Shown here: piece after piece, positions 36,601 through 47,899 of the stretch
Numbering within the stretch: position 1 is the first letter of the stretch
Layout of the letters: each line of letters opens with the position of its first letter
Assembly (NCBI GenBank): GCA_038380795.1
Contig: CM076268.1
Location: 2,529,501-2,593,500 of the forward strand
Reading direction: 5' to 3'
Source: Pyrocephalus nanus
Lineage: Eukaryota > Chordata > Aves > Passeriformes > Tyrannidae
Length of the DNA: 64,000 nucleotides
Program-made: the position numbers and the translations under genes
The notes under the pieces: generated by a model
Database searches by the model: none
What the model saw: the letters and a program-made list of their open reading frames with translations, nothing else
Told to the model about the DNA's origin: nothing

Positions 36601-38707
36601 TGGGAGCCCCTCAGGGGGTGGGAATAGGGGTCAGACACAAATCTGTAAGCTTGGCTGGGCAGAGAACAACTTGTTTTTTTGCAAGATTTCCACTTGAGGC
36701 ACTGACTTAGTGGGTTTTGTGTACAAATTAATTTTGTTTCCTGCAGTGGCACCAGGTAACCCCAAGGGAGGTGGGATGCAGGTTGAGCCTGCTGTGGGAT
36801 GCACACGGGAATGAGGCAGGAGCTGCTCCAAGGGCTTGTGCCCATTTCACAGGCTTTCTGCTCAAGCTGCTGTAAAGCCAAGCAAACACATCATTCTCCA
36901 ACCAATATTGGACTAATTTTGGCTTGGTGATGGAGGTGAAAAATGAGTTGCTTCTCCTCTGCACAGCTGCTCTCTGATCTCGATATGATTTCATCTGTAT
37001 TTCTAGAAATCCAGACGTTTCCAGAAATATCTGACGGAGTAATCTCTTCATGGCTCTTCAGCAACTCCGCTGGCTCCTGGTGCTCAACCTGTTTTGTTAA
37101 AATTAGCAAAACATTACATAAAGGCCAGCACAGTTCTCAGTTTGGTGTTGTGTTAAGTGAGTTCAGCTAAAGGGTGTCTGGTGAACACAAACTGAACTGA
37201 CCTTCCAAGAACGGTCCGTGGGCAAGGGTGGGAAACATGAGGTAGTGCTGCTGGGAGAGCACAGACAGATGGCGGAAACATTTCCCCATCTGTAAACAAA
37301 CAAACAGCCCGACACCCAAATCGGGCCAGTCTGGTGGAAAATATCAAAGTCATGACCTCCATCAAAGGAAAGCAAACAGATGACACAGGGGCAGGACTCA
37401 CCGCTTTCCGTGTCTGTGGGTACGTGGTGCTGCTTTCACGAGGGTCTCCAGGGGAGATGAACTGAAGTGACCGGTTCAGGTTCCAGTGAAGCTTTTTTGT
37501 TTCTCAATCACCAGATGAAAAGGGACAGCCCAGTCTCAGTTTGTTTTTGTTTTCTTCCTGGTGATCTCTGTTTTTATGTCTGCTCCAAAATTCCCCCTCC
37601 CACACACTTTTCCTTTCTCCTCCTTTCCCCTCGAATTTTACCATTTCCATTTTCTTTTCCTCTGTTCAGCTCCCTAACTCCCTCAGAGCTCTGCATTTGT
37701 ACTCCTTAAAACTAAGTCTTCAATCCACCATTGTTATCTACACACACATTTGCTCAAGGAGTCGAGCTTAATATGCCACTTCTCATTCTCTGTGTCATAC
37801 TCCCCAGCTGCAAACAGGCCCGTAGCCTATTGCAAACATAAAAAAAGACCCCAAATATATTTTAAGTCAGCTTATTCATGTTGGCTGAATTAACTTATTA
37901 GACATGATAGCTCAACCAGTTGCAGTTGCCCAGCCTTACTTTTAGTTCTGTTGAGGAAAAGGCCCATTAGGTCACAGGCCATAAGTGCCTCACTGTTTTG
38001 GCCACAGTATTGAAGAAATAATAATATATGATAAGGTACTTCTCATTTTGATTTCAGATGCCTCATTCCCTCCCAAGTGATGGTGTTCAGAGTTGAGCTT
38101 CAGGAGAGGGATATTTTCAGATTTTGCAAACAGAAATCCTTTTTTACACGTAGGACCTTTGGTGTGCCTGGGTTTATTTTGGTGTTTTTTCAAAGCTGGC
38201 GTGTTTGTGAACAAGCGTGCAGCCAGGGCACATCTGTTTACCTACTTTACAGCATCTGTGTTTACTAACTTTACATATCCAAAGGTGGCAACTTGGAATC
38301 ACATCGTAGCTCCTCCACAGAGTCTCCCCATGGCTCCAGACCTTCCTGGGTAAACCCAGCAGCGACTGTTTCACTGCAGCTCACACAGTGGTGGAGATGC
38401 TCCAGCGGGAAAGTCTCACTATCAGCGACTGGGGACTGGATAACACCACCTCAGAGCCCTCCCTGCCAGGAATCCACCCCCTACCCTCCTTGCAGTGATT
38501 CAGTGCTGTCCACAAGAAAAAAAAACCTAAACAAAACAAAACCAAACCCGAATCCCAATCTCAGCAACTTCTGCTGACCCTCTGCATCAGCAAACAGCGG
38601 CGGCAGAGCGGAGCGGAGGAGGGAGAGCCGAGCTCTGCGCTGGGCAAGCGCCTGGTGGGACTCTGAGTTCCCTGCTTTGTAATCTGGGATGATTTTAAAT
38701 CTCTTTC

Positions 38708-38710
<3 letters not shown>

Positions 38711-38748
<38 letters not shown>
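38711..38748. repeat. (T)38 homopolymer
   Basis: The longest homopolymer in the window. It could be the reversed poly(A) tail of a minus-strand retroposed sequence lying to its right, but I recognise no source gene in 38750-39250. Confidence 0.9.
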
Positions 38749-38751
<3 letters not shown>

Positions 38752-40571
38752 TCAGTCGGAATAATTAAAGTCTCGCTGGCAAACAGGAGGGGTGATAAGT
38801 AGAAAAAAAGCCAAATTTCAGGCAACAGGCAGTCTGCATGTGCCTGGGATCTGCCTGATGAATAAACTGAAGCTAAAGGAGGGCAAGCTAGTGGGGTTGT
38901 AACAGCTAAGGAGAGGCAAACGCAAATTATTCTTTTGTAGGGGTTAAAAAGAGGTGCCATTCTGCCTCTTGGGGCTAAAACTCGTGCAGATAAGGTGGAG
39001 CTCCGTGGTCTGCAGAGGGATAGAACCTCTGACATCCTGCTGCATCTCCAGGGATGATACAGAGCTGTATGCACCCCGACCTGTGGTTAGCCCAGCCAGA
39101 AACACCCCGATACAGTCACTCCCTCCTGTTAGACACCCTGGTACAGAGAGCACCTCCAGGGCAGAGGGGAAGATGCAGCTGCACTTACCCCCAAACCTCA
39201 GAACTTGCTGTGAAGACAAAGCCTTGGGGGAATTCAAAGGGATTTTTTTTTCTCTTTTGTTTACTTAGCTTGTGGGAGTTTAATGTTTAATCATTGCAGA
39301 GGAGTGAGTGGGTTACTCATGTAATTGTTAGCCGTGATTTCTGCCTTTTCCTTTTGTCCTTTGTTCTTCCTTATCGTGGCTCTTGCATTTTGTGGACTAG
39401 ATTGGCTTCCTACTGGTCCTTGGTTTCTCAGAAAACTGTGATTTTATACATTCACAGGAGTGTCTTCATTTAAACAAGTAAAATTAAAGGCACAGGAGTA
39501 AGGGATGGCTGGCAGTTGGTTGGTTCCATAACTCCAAAGGAAGAGGATGCTTCCCCAGCAGACAGGCATGGTCCAGGTGGGTTCCCCTTGCTGTGGGTAC
39601 CACCACTCCCACAGGTCAAGGAGCCAGCTCCATAACCTGCTCCCAGCCTTCACCCAGGAGAAGCAATTCCTGTCTCCAGAAACGGTGGTTCCCGATTTTT
39701 CAAACGAAAGAGACGCAAAAGATAAAAAACCAACAAATTTAACTCCAGTCAGGGGAATCTTTTGCTGTTAAACAATTGGGACACATTTTTAATCCAAAAA
39801 CTGTATCCTAAAAATAAAAAAAAAATTATCCCTAAAACTGTAAAACAATTTACGGACCCAGATGTTGGCAGGTTGGGGTCATTACTTACAACTACATAAG
39901 GTAACCCTACAAGGCTCTTCCCTAAGTGCAAAGTTTGTGCCCTCAGCACAGGTTCACCTCTGCTGTTTCTTACCATGTGCCACAAAAAAACCTAGCTGCT
40001 CTATTTTGCCCTCATTTTGGCCTCACTTTTTTTCCTTTTGCCTCTGCAAACCACCCTGCTATGCTTTTAATGGAGAGAGACAAATTTATTTGATGATTTT
40101 GATTACTCTTGTTGGTTAATAATTAATTCACACAGCACCATGAGATACTTCTGTTGGGTTCTTACTGCTTTTAACAAAACTGAAAGATGCTTTTACAAAA
40201 CTGTAACTCAATCTCTGTAAGAAGAAAGATATGCCTCTTAATTGCCATCAAATATTTATTTCATCTTTTTTTTTTTTTTTTTTTTAACACTGCATCAGGT
40301 CTACCTTACTCCTTTCTAAACTTAATTCATCCTTGTGTTAGTGGTTCATAAGACATTATTTAACATCTATAGAGGTAATTTCCTAGTAGTGAAGTCATTC
40401 CTAGTGAAACCCGTGCCCCATGCCACTACAGCTGCTCTTAAATGTTTCTGAGGTGTGATGAACATACCAAATGATCCAAAGGATAAATCATTTCTGTTTT
40501 CCTTTCCCAACACAGAGTTGACAGAAGCAGTCTTCTTTTCATCATTAATATCAGAATTATACTCAGTCATT

Positions 40572-40602
<31 letters not shown>

Positions 40603-43600
40603 AGATTGATGCATTTCATAGCCAGCTGTCTACAGAATAATGATAAAAAAGAAATCCTAAATGCCACAAGAGCAGCTCTTCTGGAAACACTGTCATTCCA
40701 GGAACCAGGAGAAACAAAAATCAAACCCACTGGATCTCTACCTTTAAAATATGAAGCCACCAGGGTGACTTAGCTAAATTTTGTGGCTGGATGAGCGCAG
40801 CAGCTTGATGGCAGAGGTAGCACTTGGCATGAGAACAGCTGTCAACATCTGTCCACTTTGGGATGACAGATGGCAGGGAGCGGAGACGCCGGTGCTGTCA
40901 CCGGCTGAGCAGAGGTGCAGATGACCTGGCAGCGCTGCTGTTTACACAACCCCTTGAAGCTACTGCCACAACCTGTGGAGCTGGTTTTAGCAAGAGTGGA
41001 AAAATCTGTGGAGAGCAAGGAAATGCTGAAAAGCCAGACAAGCTGGAGCAATCTCTGGAGCGGCGCTGGGCGCGTTGTCAGTTGAATAATTTTCAGCAGC
41101 GCTTCAATGTCGTCCGTGCTCAGCCCCGAGTTTAGTCACTGATGGCAATGGGGCTTAGAAAAAGGGCTCCAGAGGGAAATTGTTGTCTCCTAAAGCATCC
41201 TTGGGGGTCAAGAAGGAGAGGCCAGGATTGCCTTGGTGCCCTGTGGCAGGTTCTGACTGTGCACTAAGTGCAAAGGCTGTGGCTCCCTGTAGTAACAATC
41301 AGAGCAGCTGGAAGTTACAAACACTGACATCTGGTCGAGTTTGGGACCAGTTTTCTGGTTGCTTTAACCCCAGTGGTCAGTTTTAATCTTTCCTTCAATG
41401 TAAGTAAAAGGGGACACTGCTGAAGACAGCGGAGTTTGCGCAATTACACAAAGAGAGGTGAAAAAAAACCAAATCACACTGAGTATTATGGGGAGCTCCT
41501 CAGAAACAATGAGGTGGGAAAAATGAGGATTCTCCTAAAAGGGTGACAGGCATTTCACCCAAGAAGCAGGAGTGATTAGGGCTAAAGTAAGCTCAGTTTT
41601 TCTGCTTAGAAACCACCCTAGGACACTGCAAAATAATTTTTCTGAAGGAGATGTAAATAAAGGAATAACCTGGGAAGGGAACACCAGCGGGCTAAAAAAT
41701 TGGAGTTTGGGAATGTCTTTAAAACCTCACTGTTTCACACATTTTCTTAATTTAAGCATTCAAATATTTTTGCATTCCTTCTAGATGGTCTGGAATGATA
41801 ACCGATGTTTGTATTTGCCATTTGAAATGCAGGCAGAAAGTTGTAAATTTTTTGGTTATCTGTTTGAAGTTGTGTCATGCAGCATGGTGGATTTTATAGA
41901 GATACCCTTAGCTTTTAATAAATCTTTAATAATTGGTTATTTTATTTTATTTTGTGAGCTTGAAAGCTACAATGTCAGTTGTTAACCAGGCTCTCCATAC
42001 ACTTGTACATTTTTTAGTGGCTGTGTGGGCAGCTCAATCACATGGCAGTGAATGAGCCAAGGTGTCTGCTCTGGAGATCGTGCCAATTTTTGGCTGTAAT
42101 GCCACTTTTGTGCCAGCTCGGAGTGCCAGGTGATACCTGATCTGGCACAGCACCTGCCAGGGCAAGAGTGTGCTGGGAAAAATGTTGATCCCATCTGAAA
42201 TCATCAGAGGGGGTGCTGTGCAGAGCTGTTCTTCCTGGGAAAAACCTCGGTCTAAGACTGGGCCACCTGTGTGGGCATCCCCGTGGGGACACACCCACGA
42301 GTGGGTACCTGTCAGAGGGTTTGAGGGCTGGTGGCACCAGCAGTGGGACTCTCACAGTGCTTCGACCTGCCAGAGGGAGAAACCCAGAGTGCCATCACCA
42401 AGGGATTCCCCAGCCTGGGAAATAGCAGCCACAGCGAAGTTAGAAGGGTGTGCCAAGGGCAGGGCTTTGCAACATCCTTTGGGATCTTGCTGTGTCTGGA
42501 TAAAAGCTTTCTTACTACCACCCGTATGCACTGGGGACAGACTGTCACTCTGGAGTTGTCACTGCGAGATTTAATGTTACAGCTCCAGGTAAATTGTACC
42601 AATGAGAGCAGCTTCAACCCCTAGATTTACTCTGCACTGTCTAATATAAATGTACATTAACTCTGTAATATAGCACACAGTGAAATATTAAACAAACACA
42701 TAAAATAGTGTTCCTCTGCCTCACGATCTGCCCCATGACAGCGGCAAAGCACTGTCCTGACCTGACTGCAGCAGCCCTGTGAGCTGAAAGCCCCTCGGGC
42801 AGTTTGCATACATTTCAGTGCAGAACACGCCCTTTTCTGAAGAAGATTAAGCTCTCATCTTTTAAGCTTTGAAATGAAATGAAGGCATTTAAACCTTTTT
42901 TTATTGCAGGGACATCGTATTTTAAAGACAATTTGCATTTTGTTTTTAATGCAGAACGGTGTTAGGTTAAAATAGGGGAAAAGGTGCTTTTTGTTCTTTC
43001 GGTAATAAACTTTAAATCTAGAAATTATGTGGAAGCAAAAAAAAATGCACTGTTTGGTAGAAAATGAGGACTCACCATATGTATTGTAGTATAATGCTAC
43101 GTGCATAGGAATTAGGAAAAAAACTACAACACAAGAATATTAAGGATATTAAACTCCTAACGAACTCAAAGTGTTTAAATATGACTTTCAGAGAAACAGA
43201 GTACTTAAAAGTCTGTGAAATTACTTCATCACTGTGAATCAGTGCTTGTACAGAGCAGCTACACCAGAGTGCTTTTCTACCTCAGGATCAAATTAATGAC
43301 AAGATCTAACGACGGGCAGCTGAAGCTGAATGAGTTCAACCTCCATGTGAGATTAAATTCCCAAGCTCTGTCAACCTCATTTGATCAGAAGGGATGAAGT
43401 TGTGGCTTTAAAATGCATATTGTAAATATGCTTTAAAGCAGCTTTTGAGTTAAACTCTCTGCTCTTACGTGCGGGGATTTAAATGCCTCTGCTCCTTTCC
43501 TCCCTAGGGGAGCGGGGAGGGAAGAGGTTTGTCTGTGTTGCCCTCAAAGTGGCCATCACAGAGTTCTTCTGTAAGGCAATGAATGAAGGGAAACCTCCTT

Positions 43601-46509
43601 TAGTGCTTTAGCTGATTGCCCGAAGGGGTGGAGAGGGTGTTTTTCCTTCGCTGCCCATTAGACCGGCTCAGAAATCAGTGTTATCTTCTCGAGCTTCAGA
43701 AACTGGCCATAAACAAGGGTCTGCTCCCGAGGTAGACAGGAAAACCTTGTTTCTTAGGGTCTGTCCTGCTCATGTGTTTAAGTCACAGCAACCGGCAACC
43801 CAGAAATAAGAACAGTTGTTCTTCCCCAGGTTACACCGAAGGAGAATTTTTGGTCTGCTTCTACGTTAGGGCAAATAGTTTAATTAGGTAATAAATACCA
43901 CCTTAATTAGTCCCATGCCAGGGCAGAAAACTCAGACATTCGTCTTCTGGGGTGAAGTTTAGTGGCTGAAAAGCTTTCCTTGGTTGCTCACACCGAAGGT
44001 GTCAGCAGAGTAATGACCCTGCTTGGTCACAGCCTCTCAGAAAAGAAGTCCCATTGAGGTCAGCAACACCCCTCTTAAAATAGTGCACAGGAGGCATACT
44101 GCATGTGGATGGAATTTGCAATATTGAACCCATAAAAAAAAGGGATATAGTCACAGCATTTTGCTCTGCACTTAGTAATTCACTGTCCAGGCTTTTTCCT
44201 GTTTTCCATTGCAACATAACTGTTAGTTTTAACAAAACCGTTTTGTCTAAGGCCGAATTAATTTCTTTAGAGCCATGAAGTGGGGTTTTGTTCCTGTCTC
44301 TTTATTCCTGCATATGTATAAAGTTGCTGAACTTCCTGTGCTGGTTAAAATTATCCATCATGAAAATACAATTGGAAAAGCGAAGAATTTTGGAATTGTT
44401 GAGTATTTTTGCTTCGTTGTCAAGACACTCGAGATGTGTATTTAGATATACAAGGTATATGTGTGATATGCATATTTATATTTGTATATTTGCATATATA
44501 GAGATAGATAAATACCACTCCTTTGCATGCTACTGCTACACTTGTATGTTCTACTGGGAATTTCCTTGTGAAATGAACACTTGTTCTCAAAGGTGCATAT
44601 TGCCATAGGTCACTCACCAGATGTTATTTATTACAGACTATTTTGAGCAACTGAAATCCCAGCAGGAATTGGTGTCCAAACTCTCTTCCCCGTTTCGGTG
44701 ATGAGTGTCACAAGCAGGTCCTGAGTGAAGGATTGGTACAGGAGGGGCCTGCCAATATTTTTTGTCTGAAAAATATTTTGTGTGAAGACTGTCGTGAGGA
44801 TACCTGCCAGCATTTGAAACCTGTGAATAGGGACAACTGGAGAGGAAGTAAGTGCCTGTTTCATAATTCTGCTGGAATATATTGGGCCCTGAACCAATTT
44901 CTGCATTGAATTCAGTGGCATTGCACGGGGCTGTGGAGACTTTATTCCTGAAATTTTTTTAGATGTGGCAGGGTAGGTAAAATAAAGATTCTGTCCTTTG
45001 CAATCTCTGCACTCCTACTTTGCACTGCAGAGCAGGAAAGTCCCCACATCATCTAATTCCTTCAGATCTGAAGTTTACCTGTTTGTTTGTCACTGCAATT
45101 ACATTCTACTGTTATATTTGCACACTCCACAGAGAGGAATAGTGGAAGTACTGAGGTGCTTCAAAGTCAGGGAGCTCAGCTGAGCTTTAAGTGGACTGTG
45201 TACCAGGACAAATCATAACACTGCAGCTACAAGCAGCTGATTACTGAAAGCAAGTTTTGCTTTTAAACTGAGGCATTAGAAATAAGTATATTTGTGGTAT
45301 ATATATACATATATATACACACACAAGGTTGTCTTGGACAAAGATTCCTATCTCTTCATCTTTTGGCTCTCCACGTGTATTTCATGAAAATGCTTTTGTG
45401 AACAGCACAATTTACAGAATTTTGCTATTTTAAAGTCTTGATATCTCAGCTTAAGTAAAGATAGTTCTTCATACACCTGATTGTCTCCTCAGTAAATTGC
45501 AAACATGGGGAGAATTAAGCCATCTTAAAAGGAAGTAGTCTTCCATGATGGAAATTATGATAAAATACAGTAAGAACTTTGTTACCTGATTCCAATAAAA
45601 TATATTCCTTCTTTTAAATGTAATCATCTTTTTTTTTTTTTTTCCCTACCTGAGTCCAATTGTCAGAATATCTGGTTATTCAAACCTTGTGTGGGAGGCT
45701 GGAGAAAGTATATGAAAACTAAGACACATCGGACTACAGGCTGCCATAGTTTTCATGTGTTATGGGGTGACTTTTGATTGCAGGGCTTTTTGGTTCCAGA
45801 AAGGGAGTGTAATTTTGTAAAGGGCTCTTCCATGTGCTTGTGTCCTGCAGTCATTCCATGAGCTGCCACAGTCAGGATAGTTCAGTCAGGAGGAGAAATG
45901 TCAACTTGGAACTTTGGTGGGGGAGGGACGTGGTGCCTTCCCACTGTTAATTGTGTTGCATTAACTCCAGTACAACGCTGTTAAGTGAGAATCAAACAAA
46001 CAAAAAAAAAAGTATGAATAATTGTGAATGAAGCCTAGATTGAAAAGTTTCTGGCTCGTGCAGCTGCAGAGTGTGTGACCTCTCCGGGGTTTGATAGGGA
46101 AAAGTTGCCATGGGAATGGTGCTGCATTGTTTGCAGCTGACTTCAGCTTTCATTGTTGTGCTCTGATTACAGCTTTTGTCTCACTGTGAAGTATGGTTGT
46201 TACATGCCAGCTTGAAACAAAGATGTATTTACAGGGTACAGCCAAGTTCAAATGATTTCTATAATTAGAGAGAGCACTGCTTTGAGCAAGGGGAAAAAAA
46301 ATAATCTTTATTACTATTTTCAGAAAACTGAAAGTTTACTAAGTTTTTTAGTATAAGTGTGGTGTATCTTCCCAGTAAAACTGGTTAAACATCATTACTG
46401 GAAGTTGCTTTTTGCCACTAGGACTGATGGCAACAGGCTCTGAGGCAGCACCTGAGGCTCCAGGCCTCTCTGAGCAGGGAAGGGCAGGGGCTGATTTTCC
46501 ACATGTCCA

Positions 46510-46780
46510 GACTGTCACAGAGCCACAGAACATCCTGAGCTGGAAGGATCATCGAGTCCAACTCTTGGCCTGCACAGGACAACCCCAACAATCCCACCCT
46601 GACCCTGAGAGCATTGTCCAAATGCTCCTTGAGCATTTGGCTTGAGGGAACAGCCACTTCCTTGGAGAGCCTGTTCAGTCCCTAAGCATCCTCTAGGGGA
46701 AGAACCTTTTCCTAATATCCATCCTAAACCTTCCTTGACAGCCATTCCCTCGTGTCCTGTTGCTGGTCACAGTGTGATGC
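46510..46780 (-). mobile_element. CR1 LINE fragment of a more diverged subfamily, minus orientation
   Basis: It begins 'cacagagccacagaacatcc' and 'tgagctggaaggatcatcga', then 'ccctgaccctgagagcattg', 'cttggagagcctgttcagtc' and 'gaagaaccttttcctaatat'. This block order is that of an older CR1 subfamily 3' end, distinct from the other copies here. Borders are approximate. Confidence 0.82.
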
Positions 46781-47189
46781 TGTGCCTGATGCACTCCAGG
46801 GCACAGCTGGTCCTTCTGGCTGCCAGATGTGGTCTTGGCACCCAGTGTGCAGCAAGGCAATAGTTACACCCTGGAGGGAGACACTGATCATTCATTTCAG
46901 AGCTGTGCAAGCCTGGGTGCTCAGTGGGATTCCAGAAATCCAGCACACCCCACCAGGCTTTCTGCACCGTTATTTATGCACAGAAGTTCAGAGTTAGGAG
47001 CAGCTGCTCTATTAGGATTGGTTAGTCATTTCCACAGAAATTACATAATCCCTGAAAACTTTTATGCATGCTCAGGGAAGGGTCTTCACCTGGGCAGAGG
47101 TCTCTTTGATTGGTAGGTGGGATTTTTAGTGTTGTAATGAAGACAGTTGAGCTGTGGACAGATGGACCTTGAGTCTTGTGCCAGTTTAG

Positions 47190-47430
47190 CAATACATCAA
47201 CACCATGATTTACTACATCCTTAAAGCTCCGGGATATCCTTGAGCAAGAGAAGCTAACTGCTGTGAGTTCCAAGGGCACAGTGCTGATTCTTAGCCGATT
47301 TGCCATGGACCAGAACCCCCAGGTCCCTTTCCAGGGTGTTGTTCCCCAGTCTGTCCGTACACCCAGAGCCACCCTGTCCCAGGTGCAGAACCAGGAACCT
47401 GCCCTGCAAACCATCACACGGTCAGTGATT
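47190..47430 (-). mobile_element. CR1-like internal fragment, minus orientation
   Basis: The series 'agggcacagtgctgattct', 'ccagaacccccaggtccctt', 'tgttccccagtctgtccgta' and 'accctgtcccaggtgcagaa' matches, from memory, an internal segment of avian CR1 that often lies 5' of the 3'-end block. It may belong to the same insertion as 46510-46780. The assignment is less certain than for the 3'-end copies. Confidence 0.6.
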
Positions 47431-47437
47431 ATCAGTT

Positions 47438-47690
47438 CACAGAAACAGAGAGTGTTAAAGGTTGGAAGGGACCTTAAAGCTTGTCTCATTCCAACCCCTG
47501 ACATGGGCAGGGACACCTTCCACTAGCCCAGGTTGCTCCAAGCCCCGTCCAACCTGGCCCTTGAGCACTTCCAGGGATGGGGCAGCCACAGCTCCTCTGG
47601 GCAGCACATTCCAGTGCCTCCCCACCCTCACAAGGAATACTTTATTCCCAATATCCAACAATCCCTTCCCCGCCAGGGCCTCCCCATTAA
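47438..47690 (-). mobile_element. CR1 LINE 3'-end fragment abutting the PLEKHA1 promoter
   Basis: It begins 'cacagaaacagagagtgtta' and 'aaggttggaagggacctt', with 'caacccctgacatgggcagg' and the usual following blocks. It ends about 28 bases upstream of the first ZNF143-type motif of the CpG-island promoter. Confidence 0.9.
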
Positions 47691-47717
47691 ACACAACCCT
47701 ACTATCACCATAACAAG

Positions 47718-47736
47718 ACTACAACTCCCATCATGC
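47718..47736 (+). promoter_or_regulatory. ZNF143/SBS-type promoter motif, copy 1
   Basis: ACTACAACTCCCATCATGC matches the long ZNF143/THAP11 promoter motif ACTACAnnTCCCAGnAnGC at all but one fixed position. It lies at the 5' edge of the CpG island. Confidence 0.8.
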
Positions 47737-47761
47737 CCCTCGCCGTGCCACTCTGCACCGC

Positions 47762-47780
47762 ACTACAAATCCCAGGGGGC
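47762..47780 (+). promoter_or_regulatory. ZNF143/SBS-type promoter motif, copy 2
   Basis: ACTACAAATCCCAGGGGGC is a second match, in the same orientation, 44 bases after copy 1. Its TCCCAG core is exact and its 3' half is weaker. Confidence 0.75.
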
Positions 47781-47795
47781 TGCGCGGCGGTGCCG

Positions 47796-47805
47796 GCGCA
47801 TGCGC
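47796..47805. promoter_or_regulatory. NRF1 motif
   Basis: GCGCATGCGC is the exact palindromic NRF1 core, 16 bases after the second ZNF143-type motif. Such sites are typical of TATA-less CpG-island promoters. Confidence 0.8.
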
Positions 47806-47820
47806 AGGGGGAGCCTCCCG

Positions 47821-47847
47821 GCGGGGCGGGGCGGGGCGGGGCGGGCC
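47821..47847. promoter_or_regulatory. Tandem GC boxes, G-quadruplex-capable
   Basis: Five head-to-tail GGGGCGG-type SP/KLF boxes form a (GGGGC)n tract. Four or more G4 runs separated by single C make it a strong G-quadruplex candidate on the plus strand. A GATCCC triplet repeat follows at 47849-47866. Confidence 0.8.
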
Positions 47848-47899
47848 CGATCCCGATCCCGATCCCTCGGCGGGGCTCGGGGGCGGGGGCGGCTCCGGG

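Larger units (their letters stand above)
29306..46509. other. 17-kb gene-poor interval
   Basis: No intact gene is supported. It contains a (CTG)7 tract, an EGR1-containing patch, a long T-run, a GC-rich patch at 38595-38660, homopolymers at 36032-36049 and 40266-40285, and an A17-G-A12 run at 40572-40601. TA-rich microsatellite-like stretches lie near 44450-44510 and 45290-45325. There are also stretches at 35740-36440, 41700-42000, 42600-43110 and 43440-43960 whose composition suggests non-coding constraint. None of the open frames carries a family signature. Confidence 0.5.

Noticed and set aside
39014..39030. tRNA-like T-arm on the minus strand (AGAGG-TTCTATC-CCTCT)
   Set aside because: The T-arm is perfect, but the acceptor stem pairs at only 5 of 7 positions, and no proper D-arm or anticodon arm could be drawn in the ~74-base span. 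It is at most a SINE or tRNA relic, or chance.
43215..43397. EF-hand-like peptide (SNDGQLKLNEF) in a 60-codon frame
   Set aside because: Position 1 of the loop is Thr rather than Asp, there is no second EF-hand nearby, and no EF-hand gene is expected at this locus. It is probably coincidence.
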